In this document: one piece after another, positions 61,447 through 64,000 of the stretch | Numbering within the stretch: position 1 is the first letter of the stretch | Layout of the letters: each line of letters starts with the position of its first letter | Assembly: GCF_017942085.1 (NCBI RefSeq) | Contig: NZ_JAGKSP010000003.1 | Location: 493,458 to 557,457 of the forward strand | From: Paenibacillus lignilyticus | Lineage (GTDB): Bacteria; Bacillota; Bacilli; Paenibacillales; Paenibacillaceae | Direction of reading: 5' to 3' | DNA length: 64,000 bases | Program-made: the position numbers and the translations under genes | Notes under the pieces: model-generated | Told to the model about the DNA's origin: nothing | What the model saw: the letters and a program-made list of their open reading frames with translations, nothing else | The model's database searches: none

Positions 61447-63045
61447 TTACAGCTGTTTCTTGTTCGCCGGACGAAGCAGCTGTTTTCGATAATCGGTCGG
61501 CGAGTGTCCCACGATCTTCTTGAAGACGCGGCTGAAATAATTGGGATCATTATAGCCAATCTCAAACGTAATTTCTTTCAAACTCATTTCCGACTCCAAC
61601 ATCAATTGCTTGGCAGCCTCCATGCGGCACTCCGTCAAAAAATCGATATAGTTCATGCCAAACTGTTCCTTAAACAGCTTGCTCACATAGTACGGGTTCC
61701 TGTCCACGACTGCAGCCAACCGCTCCAACGACAAATCCTCATGTGCATGATCCTTGATATAATGCTTCAGTTTCAAGAGCAAGCCCGACTCCAACTCGCC
61801 ATTGCTCCGTGCCGCGGCTTCCGCAATGCCCGCAATAAGCACTCGCGTTTCTGTGCGAAGCTGCACATAACTCGTCGTTTGGCCTTGGTAATACAGCTTT
61901 TGGACATCCACACCCATCTCATGCAGCATCCGACTGACGATGATGATGACTTCAAACACACGCTGCTGCGCAATGGCAACGCGCTCTCCCGCTCCTTCAT
62001 ACACATCAATCATCTGCCTGACCAGATCAGCCGCCGCATCAAACTGTCCTCGGCGAACATCTTCAAGCACATTTTTCTCCAATTCCATCGTCAATCGGCT
62101 GATCGACTTACTGTCATGCCGAGGAAGATCCTCATATAAGCAAAACCGCGCCGGCAATGAAAGATCAACGGAAGCCAGCATCGACTCATGATACGATTTG
62201 CGCAATTCCTTCAATTCGCCGTATAATCCGCCAATTCCGGCAAAAGGCTCATATCCGCTGTGACGCAAAGCAGCCTGCACAAGCTTCCGGCCCATGATTA
62301 ATGCATAGCTGCGATAGGACTGCTCGCCTTCCATGAAGAGAATAATCGGAATTTGATTGCCGGTAATTTTACCGATCCAGCAGTGAACGTTCCAATCGGC
62401 CAACTGCTTCACGATGACGGCATGAAGTCCTTCGAGCTCCTCGTGCCGGCCGTGCTCATGTCTCCCCTCATGGGACGATTCCGAGAGCAGCAAATTGATG
62501 ACGAAACCGCCTTTCGTAGCGGGGAGACCTAATAACTCGATCATCTCGCTCAGGTGCAAGGAAGGAGCATCGTCAAACAGCAGCTGGGAAACAATATCCG
62601 CCTCCACGATTGGAAGCATTCTGCGCAGACGCTCCGAATCCATCCGCCGATGCTCGGATTCCATCCGATTCGATCGTATTTCTTGGATTACTTTCCCGAT
62701 CGTTTCTTGAATGACCGTCGTCTTGCTGGGCTTCAGCAAATAATCGCTCACTCCCATTTGCAGCGCTGATCTGGCGAACTCAAACGTATCAAACGCGGTC
62801 ACAACGATGAATTTCACCGTATCGCTGAACGTCTTTATCCGTTCGATCGCTTGCAGCCCGTTAATGCCGGGCATCTTAATATCCATCGTAATCAGATCCG
62901 GCTTCAGCAGCTCCGCCGATTCGATCGCTTCTCGTCCATTGGAAGCCTGTCCGACAATTTCAACCTCCGTAAAGCTCGTTTCAATGATCCGCTGGAGCGC
63001 CATACGCTCGATCGGCTCATCATCGACAATCAATATCCGTATCAT
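61447..63045 (-). CDS. yesN: YesN-type response regulator (receiver plus AraC output)
   Basis: 532 residues. The receiver domain (1-120) has ILIVDDEP, the phosphoacceptor Asp in LITMDIKMPG (about residue 54) and the conserved Lys in LLKPSK. A middle region of about 280 residues is typical of the YesN group. The AraC DNA-binding domain is at the C-terminus (about 430-532; NPYYVSKLFKEQFG, IGYNDPNYFSRVFKKIVG). It should activate xylFGH after phosphorylation by LytS. The ATG at 63045 overlaps the lytS stop (ATGA). A longer frame to 63081 lies inside lytS. Confidence 0.92.
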   Translation of the reverse strand: MIRILIVDDEPIERMALQRIIETSFTEVEIVGQASNGREAIESAELLKPDLITMDIKMPGINGLQAIERIKTFSDTVKFIVVTAFDTFEFARSALQMGVSDYLLKPSKTTVIQETIGKVIQEIRSNRMESEHRRMDSERLRRMLPIVEADIVSQLLFDDAPSLHLSEMIELLGLPATKGGFVINLLLSESSHEGRHEHGRHEELEGLHAVIVKQLADWNVHCWIGKITGNQIPIILFMEGEQSYRSYALIMGRKLVQAALRHSGYEPFAGIGGLYGELKELRKSYHESMLASVDLSLPARFCLYEDLPRHDSKSISRLTMELEKNVLEDVRRGQFDAAADLVRQMIDVYEGAGERVAIAQQRVFEVIIIVSRMLHEMGVDVQKLYYQGQTTSYVQLRTETRVLIAGIAEAAARSNGELESGLLLKLKHYIKDHAHEDLSLERLAAVVDRNPYYVSKLFKEQFGMNYIDFLTECRMEAAKQLMLESEMSLKEITFEIGYNDPNYFSRVFKKIVGHSPTDYRKQLLRPANKKQL

Positions 63046-64000
63046 AGCTTGGGCCTCCTCGGAAGCGTTAACGTAATGCATGTTCCTTCTCCGATCTTCG
63101 AGTCAATCTGTATGATATCTTCAACCCCATAGAACAGCTGCAGCCGATGCAGCACGTTCCGAATGCCAATACCGGTGGAATGACCCTTGTAAATGGAATT
63201 ATCCGTGTCAGCCAGGAGCCGTTCAATCTGTTCGGCGTCCATGCCTTGCCCCGTATCGGATACTTCGACCGTGACATGCTCCTCATGACTCTGCACGCGA
63301 AGCGTTAACGTGCCGCCATCTTCCGACGGTTCAATCGCATATATAAATACATTCTCCGCTAGGGGCTGCAGGATGAGAATCGGCACGTCGATATCCAGTC
63401 CCGCTTCATCAATCTCTCGCACGACCTTCAGACGATCCCCGAATCTCGCCTTCTGGATCGCCAAGTATTCCTCCAGCACCTCAACCTCGTCTCCGAGCGT
63501 CACTCTGCTGTCCATCCGACGTAAATTGTAGCGAAGCATGCCGGCAACCGAGCTGATCAGCTCGCTTGTTTTGTCGGCGCCGGCCAAATACGCCTCCTTA
63601 GAGAGCATATTCAGCGTATTGAATAGAAAATGCGGATTGATCTGGCTCTGCAGGCTCTTCAGCTCGCTCTCCTTCAGCATCAGCTTATGCTTGTGAAGAT
63701 CGTATTCCAGCTGCGCTTTGCTCTGAATTTCGTCAAACAAATTACCGATATTCAGACGCATCGTATCCAATGTTTTGGCCAGGAACGACATATCATCATT
63801 GTTATTGATCTCAATGGGCTTGTGAAAATTGCCCCGCGACAGCTCCCTTGCCGACTGCGTCAGCTTAAGAATCGGCTGCGTTACGCTGTTTACGAACCGG
63901 AAGGAGAAAATAAGCAGCATTAACGATACGAGCGCGAGGGTCCAGAAGCCCATCTTGAGCAGATCATCGCTGCGTTTGATAATTTTGCGGTAGAAGGCAT
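63042..64000 (-). CDS. lytS: LytS/YesM-type sensor histidine kinase, partial (3' part)
   Basis: The frame is open to the right edge, so the N-terminal part, including the first membrane segment and most of the extracytoplasmic sensor domain, is missing. About 319 residues are seen: a membrane helix (WTLALVSLMLLIFSFRFV), a HAMP domain, then the His_kinase domain with the phosphoacceptor His in QINPHFLFNTLN, and the ATPase with QPLAEN, DTGQGM and GIGIRNVLHRL. In the N-box the usual HGI reads YAI. The stop codon overlaps the yesN start. It is the sensor of the adjacent XylFII-YesN system. Confidence 0.9.
   Translation of the reverse strand, partial: AFYRKIIKRSDDLLKMGFWTLALVSLMLLIFSFRFVNSVTQPILKLTQSARELSRGNFHKPIEINNNDDMSFLAKTLDTMRLNIGNLFDEIQSKAQLEYDLHKHKLMLKESELKSLQSQINPHFLFNTLNMLSKEAYLAGADKTSELISSVAGMLRYNLRRMDSRVTLGDEVEVLEEYLAIQKARFGDRLKVVREIDEAGLDIDVPILILQPLAENVFIYAIEPSEDGGTLTLRVQSHEEHVTVEVSDTGQGMDAEQIERLLADTDNSIYKGHSTGIGIRNVLHRLQLFYGVEDIIQIDSKIGEGTCITLTLPRRPKL

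Noticed and set aside
1..64000. tRNA, rRNA, prophage or insertion sequences
   Set aside because: No transposase, integrase, structural phage gene or stable-RNA sequence was recognised; the amidoligase is phage-type only by family name.

Overview
The window looks like a chromosomal segment of a spore-forming Firmicute close to Paenibacillus. The grounds are spore genes (cotE, spoVK), a bacillithiol-linked YtxJ, an S-layer-anchored (SLH) giant protein, strong AGGAGG-type ribosome binding sites with frequent GTG/TTG starts, and gene order shared with Bacillus subtilis (lexA/yneA/ynzC; spoVK-hflX-ynbB-glnR-glnA; cotE-mutS-mutL and miaA-hfq). No rRNA, tRNA, prophage, insertion sequence or CRISPR array was recognised. 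Both window ends cut genes: an MrfA/YprA helicase at the left and a LytS-type histidine kinase at the right.

Layout. 1-8.9 kb: helicase MrfA, ribonuclease Z, cobalamin-dependent methionine synthase MetH divergent from acireductone dioxygenase MtnD, a HAD phosphatase, a small membrane protein, an aldo/keto reductase and YnzC. 9.1-10.4 kb: the SOS switch, with lexA and a YneA-like LysM division inhibitor diverging from a spacer that holds six LexA-box-like sites. 10.4-18 kb: an unknown protein, glnA, glnR, ynbB, hflX, spoVK, a YdcF-family protein and a DUF402 protein. 18.2-28.8 kb: a cyclophilin lipoprotein, a bifunctional penicillin-binding protein with a Gly/Pro tail, and the tightly packed mutS-mutL-methyltransferase-miaA-hfq run, in which successive genes after mutL overlap by ATGA.

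28.8-29.7 kb is a gene-free stretch built from at least three families of short repeats, all with a period of 51 bases and two of them with palindromic cores. It is the most unexplained structure in the window. Beyond it lie an amidoligase (COOH-NH2 ligase) gene with a hexamer-encoded Arg/Glu/Gln insert, then cotE. 32-39.5 kb: an aromatic acid exporter-like protein, fabF facing an MmyB-type regulator across overlapping divergent promoters, an M32 carboxypeptidase, a HesB-like protein, beta-carbonic anhydrase and small conserved proteins. 39.5-49.5 kb is a cell-surface block: a 2172-residue protein with lamin-tail domains, a metallophosphoesterase and three SLH motifs; a HupE/UreJ-like membrane protein with an EF-hand; and a GH18 hydrolase with about six N-terminal repeats. 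49.6-56.1 kb: ytxJ, speD, a degenerate HD-CHAP fusion overlapping a cytochrome P450, an AraC/GyrI regulator, a ComB-family phosphatase and a CstR-like regulator.

56.2-64 kb forms one functional unit: a XylFGH-type sugar ABC transporter under a CcpA cre site, preceded by lytS-yesN-xylFII. This matches the known arrangement in which an extracytoplasmic binding protein (XylFII) presents xylose to a LytS sensor, and YesN activates the transporter.
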